Shown here: one piece after another, positions 25,732 to 35,485 of the stretch
Position numbering within the stretch: position 1 is the stretch's first letter
Layout: each line of letters starts with the position of its first letter
DNA from: Jejuia sp049889775
Lineage (GTDB): Bacteria > Bacteroidota > Bacteroidia > Flavobacteriales > Flavobacteriaceae
Reading direction: 5' to 3'
Assembly (NCBI GenBank): GCA_049889775.1
Contig: JBMHCT010000047.1
Coordinates: 13,006 to 77,005 of the forward strand
Length of the DNA stretch: 64,000 bases
Notes under the pieces: generated by a model
The model's database searches: none
The model's input: the letters and a program-made list of their open reading frames with translations, nothing else
What the model was told of the DNA's origin: nothing
Program-made: the position numbers and the translations under genes

Positions 25732-27339
25732 ATGAATAAATTCCATATACATTATAGTTTGTGGAAAAGAACTTTGTTTTTTTTGCTAGTCTGTCCATAT
25801 TTTTCGGCGCAAAATATTGACTACACGCGTTTTGTAGATTCGGCAGATGCACATACTAATAAAGATTCAAAGCTAGCCAAACAATTTTTAGATAGTATTC
25901 CAGAGCCAATTAAGGATTTCATTCCAGGTCATTTAGCCCATTACTATCATATAAAATCGATAATTCACAACTTTAATTATGAAAATTCAGAATATCAACA
26001 ATGTACTATTCTAGCTCTAAAATATGCTAAGATTGAAAACAAACCATGCATAGCAGGACAGTCTTGCTCTAATTTAGCATCAGAGTTTTTTCATGTTGGT
26101 AAGGACTCCATGGCTTATAAATATCTTGATATAGCCGAGAGTTATTTTTTAAAATGTAATGAAGAGCCTTACGGTGTAGTAGAAGTAGAAACCATGCGAG
26201 CCTACTCTAAATTAACAAATGGTTTATATAATGAGGCTATTGATTTAGTTGAACCAAGATTTAAGTTTTATACCAGTATTACAGAAGATAAATATTACCA
26301 TGCATTTGCATCATTTATGTTGGCTAATAGCTATATACATTTAGATAAACTAGACAAAGGTCATTATTATCATAAAGAATTACACAAATTAAGAAATGCC
26401 CCTAAGGTATTAAATTACAACTTTTTATCGTTCGATGTTAATGTAAACTTTTTATTTGCACGCGCTCATTTCAGGAAAAAAAATGTAGATTCCACATTAT
26501 ACTACTTAGATAAATGCAGGAATTATACAGATTTTATGGGTGCTACTGTAACTAGGAAATATTTTAAAACTTACTCTGAAGTTTATGAGTCTCAAGGTAA
26601 TCTTGAATTAACGAAAATTTATTTAGACTCTTTAGTCAACTTTGAGGACTCACAATATTACAAAAGTGTTAACGCTAACATTAAAATAAGTGATACCCTT
26701 TTAAAAGCTGAAGCCGAAATTCAAGATAAAAATATAGTTCAATCTAAGTATAAATTCGTTTTAAGTCTCTTGGCAATTGCTTTATTGTTATTTGGTGCCT
26801 TATATTATTTCTATGTTAAATCAAATAAGAAAAGACTAAAATTTTTAGAAAGTAAAACTAGTAATTTGGATTACCTAAAATCCAATAACCAAGAACTATC
26901 CTTCAAGGTTAAATATCTGGAGGATTACATAAAAAATCTTCGAAACGAAATAAAGAAAATTGCTCAAATAAAGTGTTTGGAGGATCAAAAAGATGAGATT
27001 AAAATCTTATACAAAGATTTACGTATCAATTCTTCTACAATTTTAGAGAAGAGCGAAAGTCACTTGGACTTAATAAACGATTTGAACATTAATTTCTTTA
27101 AGAAAATAGAAACACTTTACCCCAATTTAAGTAAATCTGAAATCATAATATGTTATTACATTGTTATGGGCTTTACCAATAAAGAAATTTCCGCTTTTTT
27201 AAATACTTCCATTCGCTCTATTGAAAGTAAGCGCTATAGAATATCGAAAAAGATAGATTTTGATAGAAAAAACAAAACAATCGTAGATCACCTTAAAGAA
27301 ACCTTTAGTGATACCTTACCAGTTTATCAATTAAATTAA
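25732..27339 (+). CDS. Membrane TPR sensor with LuxR-type HTH, paralog 1
   Basis: Read from the ATG at 25732 (535 residues; an ATG at 25714 adds six). N-terminal signal peptide (TLFFLLVCPYFSAQ), a helical TPR-like extracytoplasmic region (~30-330), one membrane helix (~341-362, LLAIALLLFGALYYFY), a coiled coil (~370-430) and a C-terminal LuxR-type helix-turn-helix (SEIIICYYIVMGFTNKEISA, then SIESKRYRISKK). This is the layout of one-component receptors that bind DNA at the membrane. The first of three tandem copies; the first ~110 residues are about two-thirds identical to copy 2 by eye. Ligand and targets unknown. Confidence 0.82.
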   Translation: MNKFHIHYSLWKRTLFFLLVCPYFSAQNIDYTRFVDSADAHTNKDSKLAKQFLDSIPEPIKDFIPGHLAHYYHIKSIIHNFNYENSEYQQCTILALKYAKIENKPCIAGQSCSNLASEFFHVGKDSMAYKYLDIAESYFLKCNEEPYGVVEVETMRAYSKLTNGLYNEAIDLVEPRFKFYTSITEDKYYHAFASFMLANSYIHLDKLDKGHYYHKELHKLRNAPKVLNYNFLSFDVNVNFLFARAHFRKKNVDSTLYYLDKCRNYTDFMGATVTRKYFKTYSEVYESQGNLELTKIYLDSLVNFEDSQYYKSVNANIKISDTLLKAEAEIQDKNIVQSKYKFVLSLLAIALLLFGALYYFYVKSNKKRLKFLESKTSNLDYLKSNNQELSFKVKYLEDYIKNLRNEIKKIAQIKCLEDQKDEIKILYKDLRINSSTILEKSESHLDLINDLNINFFKKIETLYPNLSKSEIIICYYIVMGFTNKEISAFLNTSIRSIESKRYRISKKIDFDRKNKTIVDHLKETFSDTLPVYQLN

Positions 27340-27452
27340 ATGTCAACCTTAAAAACATAAGTTTATTTGAATATCTTAATCAACTACTGGAAAAAACTGT
27401 GTCTTATAAAAAGCCCAACAAAGTAAACCAAAATTGAATTTCTTATACTAAA

Positions 27453-29036
27453 ATGAATAAACAACTTGTTTGTATTATTTTTTTATTGATCCAATATTTA
27501 ATATTTGGACAAGAAAGATATACGCGTTTATTAGATTCAGCCGAAGCTTACACTAATACAGATTCAAAAACAGCTAAAATTTTTCTCGATAGTATTCCAA
27601 AACCGTTTGAAAATTTCATAAAAGACGATCTTGCTCGCTACTATTATGTCAAATCAATAATACACAATTTCAATTATGAAACCGCTGAATATCAACAATG
27701 TACAGTATTAGCACTTAAATATGCGAAAATTGAAGATAAACCATGTATTGCAGGACAATCTTGTGTTAATTTATTTTCAGAATTTTTTTATGTGAATAAA
27801 GATTCAATAGCCTATGAATATCTAAACGAAGCAGAAAGATATTTTGATGATTGTAAAGAGTCATACTATAATCTTGCCGAGGTTGAAACAATGAGAGCCT
27901 ATGCAAAAATGGTGAGGGCAGAATATAATGAAAGTATTAACCTTCTGGAACCTAGGTTAGACTATTATAAGGGAATAGAACAGGACCAATATTTTTATCT
28001 TTTTGCATGTTACATGTTATCTGTAAACTACAGCAATTTAGACAATATACAATTGGCACATTATTACCATAAACTTTTCCTTAAGTTAAAAGGTTTACCA
28101 GCAGTATTGGATTACAACTATAGTTCATTTGATGTTGACGCAAATTTTAATGTTGCCGAGGCTCATTTTAGAAAAAACAATATCGACTCTACATTTGTTT
28201 ATTTAAATAAATGCAGGGACTACACTAGATTTATGGGAGGCAGAATATTGAGAAAATACTATAAATTGTATTCTCGTTTATATGAGAAAACAGCGAATTT
28301 AGAAATGTCTAAAGCGTATATAGACTCCTTAGTGAAGTTTGAGGACAAAATAAGTAAAACGAATTTAGGAGCAAACATAAATATAAGCAATGCCCTTCTT
28401 AATGCTGAAAATGAACTTTTTAATGAAACTAAAAAAAAATCAACTTATACAAATTTCATTTATGGATTGTTCATCACCTTAATAGTAGCCAGCACTATCT
28501 ATCTAATATATTATCGCATTCAAAGAAAAAAAATTATACTTTTTAAAGAAAAAACTAGTCATTTGGAGTATGTTAAGTCTAACAATAAAGAATTATCTGT
28601 AAAACTTAAATCGTTAGAGGAATATATAAAAACTCTACGGAAAGAGGTAAAGGAAATTTCTCAAATCCAAAGTTTGGATGAACAAAAGCAAAAGATAAAA
28701 ACATTTTATAATGATTTACATATCAACTCCTCAACCATCTTAGATAAAAGTGAAAATCATCTAGAATTGATTAATGACCTAAATATCGATTTTTTTAGAA
28801 GACTAAAAGAAGTTTATCCTAATCTCAACAAATCTGAAATTATTATTTGTTACTATATCCTTTTAGGGTTTACCAATAAAGAGATAGCCGCTTTTTTAAA
28901 TGTCTCCATAAGGTCTGTTGAGAGTAAGCGTTATAGAGTATCAAAGAAAATAGAATTTGATAAAGAAAATAAAACGTTTGTGGAACATCTTAAACAAACG
29001 TTCGGAGATACATTACCAGTTTATCAATTAAATTAA
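27453..29036 (+). CDS. Membrane TPR sensor with LuxR-type HTH, paralog 2
   Basis: A 527-residue close paralog of the preceding gene with the same layout: signal peptide (LVCIIFLLIQYLIFGQ), TPR-like region with near-identical blocks (KSIIHNFNYE, LALKYAKIE, KPCIAGQSC), membrane helix at ~332-352, coiled coil and C-terminal HTH (SEIIICYYILLGFTNKEIAAF, SVESKRYRVSKK). Both proteins end in the same DTLPVYQLN, pointing to a recent duplication. A 113-bp spacer separates the two genes and could hold a separate promoter. Function unknown beyond predicted signal-dependent transcription control. Confidence 0.82.
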   Translation: MNKQLVCIIFLLIQYLIFGQERYTRLLDSAEAYTNTDSKTAKIFLDSIPKPFENFIKDDLARYYYVKSIIHNFNYETAEYQQCTVLALKYAKIEDKPCIAGQSCVNLFSEFFYVNKDSIAYEYLNEAERYFDDCKESYYNLAEVETMRAYAKMVRAEYNESINLLEPRLDYYKGIEQDQYFYLFACYMLSVNYSNLDNIQLAHYYHKLFLKLKGLPAVLDYNYSSFDVDANFNVAEAHFRKNNIDSTFVYLNKCRDYTRFMGGRILRKYYKLYSRLYEKTANLEMSKAYIDSLVKFEDKISKTNLGANINISNALLNAENELFNETKKKSTYTNFIYGLFITLIVASTIYLIYYRIQRKKIILFKEKTSHLEYVKSNNKELSVKLKSLEEYIKTLRKEVKEISQIQSLDEQKQKIKTFYNDLHINSSTILDKSENHLELINDLNIDFFRRLKEVYPNLNKSEIIICYYILLGFTNKEIAAFLNVSIRSVESKRYRVSKKIEFDKENKTFVEHLKQTFGDTLPVYQLN

Positions 29037-29183
29037 TTTTTAAGAACTATTCCTTTTTCGAAATTGAATTTTAATTACTTTGAGGATGATAAATTTATTT
29101 AGTAATTCAAAAAAGTTTGTAGTTGAAATAATTTTCCCAACTAAGACTTATAAAACTTACTGTTCAACAATTAATTATTAATT

Positions 29184-30800
29184 TTGAATTCATTAAAGTT
29201 AAATACTGTCTTTTACAAATATTTTATAGTTGCTTCAGCCTTTCTACTTGCAAATACTATTTATAGTCAAGAAAAAATTGATTACTATCGATTTTTAGAT
29301 TCTGCATATATTTATAACAATAATGCTGAGAAAAGTATGATCTTTTTGGATTCAATTCCTTTTCCAGTTGAGCAATATATTCCTAATGCATTAGTGATTT
29401 ATTATGATTTAAAAGGTCTAGCACATGATAATCTGAATCAAGATATTGAAAGCTATAAATCCACTTTAAATCAACTTAAATATGCAGAAATAGATAAAGA
29501 CTATGAAAGTTGTGTTTTTATTTGTATCTCGCTTTTTCGTATTTCTATAGATGTTTTTGACGACAAAGAGAGTAAACCTTTAGAGTATATAAAAAAGGCA
29601 GAGTATTACAACAATCTTGCAAAAGATCTATCACCAAAGTACACTAAGAAGGATATTGAACAAGCATATGCTTATTATTATCATGTTAACAAACGCTTTA
29701 AGACGAGCAACGAAATTCTTCTTAAAAATATAACGGAGTATGAAAAACTATTTAACATTGTTGGAGTTTTTCAAATGGATGCAAATCACATGATTGCCTG
29801 CAATTACATTGGCTTAGATAAAATAAAAGATGCATATCCTTATATTAAAAAATTTGAAACCTCCTCAAAAGATACAACCATTTATCAAACAAATTTTTAC
29901 ACGTTCAAATCAAACATTAACCTTAATGCTGCATTATATTTTTATAGAAAAAATAATAACGATTCCACGTTATCCTATCTGAACAAAGTAAAACCTTATG
30001 TTGATTATTTAGATGATGCATTTACTGCGCAATACTATTCTTTATACGCCGATCTATATAAAGAAGATGAAAAACTAGAACTAGCAAAATTGTATTTAGA
30101 TTCTTTAATGATTTTTCAACAGAAAATGGGGGAGTATAATGTGATAGCTGGAGATAAAATAACTACAGAAATTATAAAAAAAGAAGGGGAACTTAAAATA
30201 ATAAAGAGCAATGATGTAATGTTTAGATTGATTGTTTCTTTTGTTATTTTAACGCTTTTTGTTTTCAGTGTCTTCTATTTTATTCGATATCGAAAGGGTA
30301 AAGGTCAATTGCACTTAATAGAGGACCAAAAAAAAGACGTTAAATACTTCAAAACAAGTAACGCAAAATTATCTGCTAAAATACAAGGACTAGAAGACTA
30401 TATTTATAATTTGAAAATTGAACTAAAAGAAATTTCCAAGTTAAAGTTTGAGGTTCAAAGAGTTCGATTACAAGATTTATATAAAAACTTACATGTGGAT
30501 GCCAATACTATTTCCGAAAAAGGAGATGTTCATTACGATTTAATGAATGAATTAAATTTTGAATTTTTCAAAGAATTAAATGAGAAGCATCCTGAATTAA
30601 GTAAAAAAGAGATTATTATTTGTTATTACATTTTTGTAGGTTTTACTAGCAAAGAAATAGCTGTTTTTTTAAATACTTCCGTACGATCTGTGGAAAGCAA
30701 AAGATATCGTATTTCAAAAAAAATGGATTTAAAATCTAAAAAGCTATCTCTTGCTTCATATTTGAAACATCTTTTTAAAGACTCATTAACAGTGACTTAG
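29184..30800 (+). CDS. Membrane TPR sensor with LuxR-type HTH, paralog 3
   Basis: A 538-residue, more diverged third copy. The only start giving an intact signal peptide (FIVASAFLLANTIYSQ) is TTG at 29184; the next Met is far inside. It keeps the TPR-like region, membrane helix (~345-368), coiled coil and HTH (KEIIICYYIFVGFTSKEIAVF, SVESKRYRISKK) but lacks the CIAGQSC block and the shared DTLPVYQLN tail of copies 1 and 2. Likely a separate input specificity with a related DNA site. Followed by a terminator-like hairpin at 31030-31057. Confidence 0.8.
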   Translation: MNSLKLNTVFYKYFIVASAFLLANTIYSQEKIDYYRFLDSAYIYNNNAEKSMIFLDSIPFPVEQYIPNALVIYYDLKGLAHDNLNQDIESYKSTLNQLKYAEIDKDYESCVFICISLFRISIDVFDDKESKPLEYIKKAEYYNNLAKDLSPKYTKKDIEQAYAYYYHVNKRFKTSNEILLKNITEYEKLFNIVGVFQMDANHMIACNYIGLDKIKDAYPYIKKFETSSKDTTIYQTNFYTFKSNINLNAALYFYRKNNNDSTLSYLNKVKPYVDYLDDAFTAQYYSLYADLYKEDEKLELAKLYLDSLMIFQQKMGEYNVIAGDKITTEIIKKEGELKIIKSNDVMFRLIVSFVILTLFVFSVFYFIRYRKGKGQLHLIEDQKKDVKYFKTSNAKLSAKIQGLEDYIYNLKIELKEISKLKFEVQRVRLQDLYKNLHVDANTISEKGDVHYDLMNELNFEFFKELNEKHPELSKKEIIICYYIFVGFTSKEIAVFLNTSVRSVESKRYRISKKMDLKSKKLSLASYLKHLFKDSLTVT

Positions 30801-31029
30801 TTAATTTTTTTAATGTGAGTACTCATTGCGTAGTATAAAATTGTGGGCAAAACATCAAAAATTAAGATATTAGACAGATGTTATTATCAACAAGATTTTA
30901 ACGTAGGGAAATGTTTCCAGTTGTATAACAAAATCTCAATGGTTGGTGAGATGATATAATAAAAACAGGAAACAAAATTGATTAATTACCGATTATTCCG
31001 AAAGGAACAGTTCTAAAATTAATCTAATC

Positions 31030-31057
31030 AAAAAGGAGTTCTCTCAAACTCCTTTTT
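31030..31057. terminator. Rho-independent terminator, bidirectional
   Basis: AAAAAGGAGTT (31030-31040) pairs exactly with AACTCCTTTTT (31047-31057) around a 6-base loop and continues into a T-run on the plus strand and an A-run on the other. It lies between the third TPR regulator (plus) and the acyl-CoA carboxylase (minus). The remaining ~230 bp of this gap show no gene; a weak two-tier hairpin (30912-30974) is noted elsewhere. Confidence 0.8.
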
Positions 31058-31078
31058 TTGACCGTAAAACTTAAATAT

Positions 31079-32629
31079 TTAAAGCGGTATATTCCCGTGC
31101 TTTCTTACAGGTTTTTTTAATTTTTTGCCTTCTAGAGACTTAAACGCCTTAATTAGTTTTCTCCGAGTATATTCTGGAAGAATCACCTCATCAATAAAAC
31201 CACGTTTTGCTGCTCTATAGGGATTTGCAAATTTCCTCGCATACTCAGCTTCTTTTTCGGCTAATTTTTCTTCTGGATTCTCGGATGATGATATTTCCTT
31301 TCTGAATATGATTTCACTAGCACCTTTTGCACCCATTACGGCAATTTCTGCTCCCGGCCATGCAAAATTAAAGTCTGCGCCTATATGTTTAGAATTCATT
31401 ACATCATAGGCACCGCCATAGGCTTTCCTTGTTATTACAGTAACTCTTGGAACAGTAGCCTCACTAAGAGCATATAAAAGCTTAGCACCATGCACTATAA
31501 TTCCATTCCATTCCTGATCTGTTCCCGGTAAAAATCCAGGGACATCAACTAAAACAAGCAATGGAATATTAAAACAATCGCAACAACGCACAAAACGTGC
31601 TGCTTTTTTAGAACTATCCACACCTAAAACACCAGCAAAAGCCATGGGTTGATTAGCAACAATACCAATACTTCGTCCGCCTAAGCGGGCAAAACCAACA
31701 ATAATACTCTCCGCATAATCTTTATGAATTTCATAAAAAGAATCTGTATCAATAATACCAGAAATTACCTCATGCATGTCATACGGTTTGTTGGGCTTGT
31801 CTGGTACAATATCAGATAATACATCTCTTACTTCATCTTCAATTTTGTACTCTAATAATTTTGGCGTCTCCGTATTGTTTTGAGGCAAGTAACTCAATAG
31901 GGCTTTAATATCCTCCAGACATTCTACATCATTTAGCGAGGTTTTGTGTGCCACCCCTGATTTTGTAGCATGCGTTTGGGCACCACCTAGTTCTTCACTG
32001 GTAACTTCCTCATTTGTTACTGTTTTCACAACGTTTGGTCCAGTAACAAACATATAACTAGTTTGCTCTACCATAATGATGAAATCTGTCATAGCAGGGG
32101 AGTAGACCGCTCCGCCAGCGCAAGGCCCCATAACTGCTGAAATTTGAGGGATTACTCCAGAAGCCTGAACATTTCTATAAAAAATATCCGCATAACCACC
32201 TAAAGACCTAACACCTTCTTGAATACGTGCACCGCCAGAATCATTTAGCCCGATTATTGGCGCACCAACCTTAACTGCCAAATCCATGACTTTACAGACT
32301 TTTTCAGCATGAGTTTCGGATAATGAGCCTCCAAAAACAGTAAAATCTTGGGCATAAATGTATACCAACCTACCGTTAATGGTACCATAACCCGTAACAA
32401 CACCATCTCCATATATTATTTGGTCTTCCATACCAAAATCAGTACTTCTATGTGTTACCAAAGCACCTATTTCTTCAAAAGAACCTTCGTCTAGCAGATA
32501 TTCTACGCGCTCTCTTGCGGTAAGCTTTTTGTTTGCATGCTGTTTATCAATACGTTTTTGTCCGCCTCCAAGCTTTGAAAGCGTCATGCGTTCCTTAAGT
32601 TTATCTATTTTATCTTGTTTCGAATTCAT
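31079..32629 (-). CDS. Acyl-CoA carboxylase carboxyltransferase subunit (PccB/MmdA type)
   Basis: A 516-residue carboxyltransferase with the two crotonase-like halves of the PccB family: ANKKLTARERVEYLLDEGSFEE, GGSLSETHAEKVCK, GLNDSGGARIQEGV, GPCAGGAVYSPA, then FARLGGRSIGIVANQP, LVDVPGFLPGTDQE, VITRKAYGGAYDVM and WPGAEIAVMGAKGA. It transfers the carboxyl group from biotin to an acyl-CoA (propionyl-CoA most likely from family resemblance). It starts 2 nt after the biotin carboxylase stop, so the subunits are translated together. Confidence 0.92.
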   Translation of the reverse strand: MNSKQDKIDKLKERMTLSKLGGGQKRIDKQHANKKLTARERVEYLLDEGSFEEIGALVTHRSTDFGMEDQIIYGDGVVTGYGTINGRLVYIYAQDFTVFGGSLSETHAEKVCKVMDLAVKVGAPIIGLNDSGGARIQEGVRSLGGYADIFYRNVQASGVIPQISAVMGPCAGGAVYSPAMTDFIIMVEQTSYMFVTGPNVVKTVTNEEVTSEELGGAQTHATKSGVAHKTSLNDVECLEDIKALLSYLPQNNTETPKLLEYKIEDEVRDVLSDIVPDKPNKPYDMHEVISGIIDTDSFYEIHKDYAESIIVGFARLGGRSIGIVANQPMAFAGVLGVDSSKKAARFVRCCDCFNIPLLVLVDVPGFLPGTDQEWNGIIVHGAKLLYALSEATVPRVTVITRKAYGGAYDVMNSKHIGADFNFAWPGAEIAVMGAKGASEIIFRKEISSSENPEEKLAEKEAEYARKFANPYRAAKRGFIDEVILPEYTRRKLIKAFKSLEGKKLKKPVRKHGNIPL

Positions 32630-32631
32630 AT

Positions 32632-34074
32632 TTAATTAGTTGGCAAACGCAATATGTTTTGATCTTTTTGATATTGTTTTATAGCTATTAACGTAGCTAT
32701 ATAAGCTTCTTCTTCGGTGTTTTGCTGGAGTATTTCTGGTGAATAATATTTTTTTACAAAGTGCGTGTCAAAATTTCCAGAAGTAAAAGCCTCATGCTCA
32801 CAAACGTATGCGCCAAAAGGTAGTGTTGTTTCAACTCCTTCTACTTTATAATCCGCAATAGCTTGTTTCATTAGAATAATAGCTTCTTCACGAGTTTTAC
32901 CATAAGTGATTAATTTAGATAACATGGGGTCGTAATAGATAGGAATATCCATGCCTTCTTCATAACCATTATCAACTCTAATACCTTTATCCACGGGTAA
33001 TTGGTATTTTTCTAAATGCCCTACACTTGGAAGAAAATCGTTTAATGGGTCTTCGGCATAAACCCGCAGTTCAAGAGCGTGTCCATTGATTTTTAAGTCT
33101 TCTTGTTTAATATCGAGCTTTTCTCCTCGTGCTACTTTAATTTGCAGTTCTACTAAATCAACACCAGAAATAATTTCTGTTACTGGATGCTCCACTTGTA
33201 AGCGTGTATTCATCTCAAGGAAGTAAAAATTATGATCGGCATCCAATAAAAATTCTACTGTTCCTGCTCCTACATAATCGCAAGATTTTGCAACCTTTAC
33301 AGCAGCTTGCCCCATTTTTTCACGCAATTCAGGAGATAAAACCGCAGAAGGTGCTTCTTCTACAACTTTTTGATGTCTGCGCTGAATACTACATTCCCTC
33401 TCAAAAAAATGAAGAATATTACCAAGAGTATCTGCCATCACTTGAATCTCTATATGCCTTGGGGAACTTACATATTTTTCAATAAAAACAGAACCATCAC
33501 CAAAAGCAGATGTTGCCTCACTAATAGCGCGTTTCATTTGAGATTCTAAATCTTTTTCTTTCTCAACAATACGCATTCCTTTTCCACCACCACCAGCCGA
33601 GGCTTTAATGAGAATTGGAAAACCAATGTTTTGGGCAATTTCTTTGGCCTTTGTTACATCAGTAATCGCCTCATCTATTCCTGGTACCATGGGAATATTA
33701 TAAGCCTTTACAGTTTCTTTAGCTGCAAGTTTACTTCCCATTAATTTAATAGCATGAGAGCGTGGGCCAATAAACGTAATGTTGTTTTTTTCGCATAATT
33801 CAGCAAAATCTGCATTCTCGCTCAAAAAGCCGTATCCTGGATGAATACCGTCTACATTCAGGCTTTTAGCAACATCAATTATGGTATCGCCTTTTAAATA
33901 AGATTCGCCTGATGGTGCTTCACCAATACAAACTGCTTCATCCGCAAAACGCACATGCGGTGCATTTCTATCAATTTTAGAAAAAACAGCCACTGTCTTA
34001 ATACCCATTTTCTTAGCGGTTTTCATAACCCTAAGGGCTATTTCACCTCTATTTGCAACTAAAATCTTTTTCAT
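32632..34074 (-). CDS. accC: Biotin carboxylase subunit of acyl-CoA carboxylase
   Basis: A 480-residue ATP-grasp biotin carboxylase: ILVANRGEIALRVM, VRFADEAVCIG, GIHPGYGFLSEN, the ATP loop KASAGGGGKGMRIVE, IEKYVSSPRHIEIQV, ERECSIQRRHQKVVEEAPS, FLEMNTRLQVEHPVTE and LELRVYAEDP. It carboxylates the biotin on the separate carrier subunit, as the gene 3 nt upstream encodes that carrier. The E-x-N-x-R-x-Q-V-E-H active site is complete. The acyl-CoA target is set by the downstream carboxyltransferase, not by this subunit. Confidence 0.93.
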   Translation of the reverse strand: MKKILVANRGEIALRVMKTAKKMGIKTVAVFSKIDRNAPHVRFADEAVCIGEAPSGESYLKGDTIIDVAKSLNVDGIHPGYGFLSENADFAELCEKNNITFIGPRSHAIKLMGSKLAAKETVKAYNIPMVPGIDEAITDVTKAKEIAQNIGFPILIKASAGGGGKGMRIVEKEKDLESQMKRAISEATSAFGDGSVFIEKYVSSPRHIEIQVMADTLGNILHFFERECSIQRRHQKVVEEAPSAVLSPELREKMGQAAVKVAKSCDYVGAGTVEFLLDADHNFYFLEMNTRLQVEHPVTEIISGVDLVELQIKVARGEKLDIKQEDLKINGHALELRVYAEDPLNDFLPSVGHLEKYQLPVDKGIRVDNGYEEGMDIPIYYDPMLSKLITYGKTREEAIILMKQAIADYKVEGVETTLPFGAYVCEHEAFTSGNFDTHFVKKYYSPEILQQNTEEEAYIATLIAIKQYQKDQNILRLPTN

Positions 34075-34077
34075 GAA

Positions 34078-34563
34078 TTACTCAAATTCTATTATTAGTT
34101 GGTTTTTATCAACAGCATCTCCTTCTTTAGCGTGAATTGATTTGATAACCCCATCAATAGGGGAGACAATACTATTCTCCATTTTCATAGCTTCGAGGAT
34201 TAAAAGTGAATCGTTTTTCTTTACTTCCTGTCCTTCTGTAACACTTATTTCTAGTATTAACCCCGGCATGGGAGCAGTAATGGAACTAATTGTTTTTTTA
34301 GCGCCAATGGAGAAGCCCATTTTATTTATAAGGTTGTCAAGTTCATTATATAACTCAATTCTGTAAAGGTTATTATTTACAGAAACTTCGTAAACTTTTT
34401 TATTAAAGTTTGAAGCGATTACCCGAGTGTGAAACGATTTGTTGTTATGAAGTAAATGGTAATTATGTGCTGAAACCTCAGAGATATCCAATTTAGAAAT
34501 GACCTCAGTATCAATGTCAAAATCAAAACTATTATTGACTTTAGCTTTTAAAGAAGTGGGCAT
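34078..34563 (-). CDS. Biotin carboxyl carrier subunit of acyl-CoA carboxylase
   Basis: Read from the ATG at 34563 (161 residues; the frame extends upstream only to a TTG). The C-terminal biotinyl domain has APMPGLILEISVTEGQEV and the biotin attachment motif EAMKMEN with Lys127. The N-terminal ~80 residues form an adaptor segment (FDIDTEVISKLDI, THRVIA-like FHTRVIASN) of the type seen in stand-alone carriers of propionyl-CoA/acyl-CoA carboxylases. First gene of the carrier-biotin carboxylase-carboxyltransferase operon, 62 bp after a NUDIX gene on the same strand. Confidence 0.9.
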   Translation of the reverse strand: MPTSLKAKVNNSFDFDIDTEVISKLDISEVSAHNYHLLHNNKSFHTRVIASNFNKKVYEVSVNNNLYRIELYNELDNLINKMGFSIGAKKTISSITAPMPGLILEISVTEGQEVKKNDSLLILEAMKMENSIVSPIDGVIKSIHAKEGDAVDKNQLIIEFE

Positions 34564-34625
34564 AATTATCTTGCTTTTCGTAAATATAAGCAAGTTTTTG
34601 CTCTTTTACTAGGGCGTTTTTGCAG

Positions 34626-35171
34626 CTAATCTTGGGTAATTGCCGATAGTACTTTTTGATAGTACGTCTTGTTTGAAGGTACCAAATGATTATCTGTACC
34701 AATATTATTTATAAGGTTCTCGAATTCTGAAAGCATAATAAGCTTTAGGGCTTCCACTTCACCTTTTTGGGGTATTAAGTTGGATAAAGGCACTTTTAGT
34801 TCAGCTATAAAAGTATTGTGAAATTCATTATCGGTAATACCATTATCATAACTTTGAAAACATTGAAATACGCCTATTTTTTTTAGGTCTTTTTGCATTA
34901 ATGTCAAACCAATTTCTTCATGGGTTTCCCTAATAGTGGCTTCCTCAGCCGTTTCGCCCGCGTCAATGTGTCCTGCTACTGAAACATCCCAAAGCAAAGG
35001 ACATATTAGCTTTTCCTTAGCACGTTGTGCTAATAATACATGGTTGGTTTTTGTGTAGAGCCAGAGATGAACCGTATGGTGATACAATCCTTTTTTATGG
35101 ATGACGGATTTCAACTCTTTTTCTCCTGTGAGCTTACCATCTTTGGTGGCAATATCGATATATTCATCCAT
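34626..35171 (-). CDS. NUDIX hydrolase
   Basis: A 181-residue NUDIX protein. The Nudix box lies around residues 68-90: GHIDAGETAEEATIRETHEEIGL, matching G-x5-E-x7-REUxEExGU. N-terminal DEYIDIATKDGKLTGEKE and HHTVHLWLYT, LLAQRAKEK, LWDVSVAGH resemble the isopentenyl-diphosphate isomerase-like/YfcD group, so the substrate may be a nucleoside or prenyl diphosphate. Directly upstream of the acyl-CoA carboxylase genes and possibly co-transcribed; no functional link is evident. Confidence 0.9.
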   Translation of the reverse strand: MDEYIDIATKDGKLTGEKELKSVIHKKGLYHHTVHLWLYTKTNHVLLAQRAKEKLICPLLWDVSVAGHIDAGETAEEATIRETHEEIGLTLMQKDLKKIGVFQCFQSYDNGITDNEFHNTFIAELKVPLSNLIPQKGEVEALKLIMLSEFENLINNIGTDNHLVPSNKTYYQKVLSAITQD

Positions 35172-35315
35172 GAATTTTGATTCTTATAATTATATGTATC
35201 AAAGCTAATTGAAATTCTAAAAATTATATATGTTTTAAGTTATAATATTGGTTTAGTTTGTGGTATGCAGATTAGCCTTAATTATTAGCTATAGCACCAA
35301 GTTGGCTGATAAGCT

Positions 35316-35436
35316 GCGTTAGGGATTGAACGGCATGTTTGAACTCCCCGACGATAGGAGGGAGTGAGTAGTGAAAGCCCGACCCGAAAAACTATTTTTC
35401 TTTAAACTATCTATTGAGTCTTAGAGGGTAACGCCC
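35316..35436 (-). repeat. Dispersed structured repeat, copy C
   Basis: On the minus strand this reads GGGCGTTACCCTC at the left, GGGTCGGGCTTTC in the middle and CAATCCCTAACGC at the right, matching copy A at both ends and the central block, with a divergent interior and no 12-bp inverted arms. The terminal GGGCGTT and AACGC segments are complementary as in copy A. It occupies the centre of the 346-bp gap 35172-35517 between the NUDIX gene and pyrR; the rest of that gap shows only the candidate pyrR promoter. Confidence 0.7.
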
Positions 35437-35485
35437 AAAGTATGGAAATCTATTACATGAAACTCTAGTTTTAAAATAATTCATG

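Noticed and set aside
30912..30974. Two-tier hairpin (TGTTTCC/GGAAACA enclosing TCTCA/TGAGA) downstream of the third TPR regulator, considered as a structured RNA.
   Set aside because: Arms are only 7 and 5 bp in AT-rich DNA with unpaired spacers, and no second copy or conserved block is visible; chance is a sufficient explanation.
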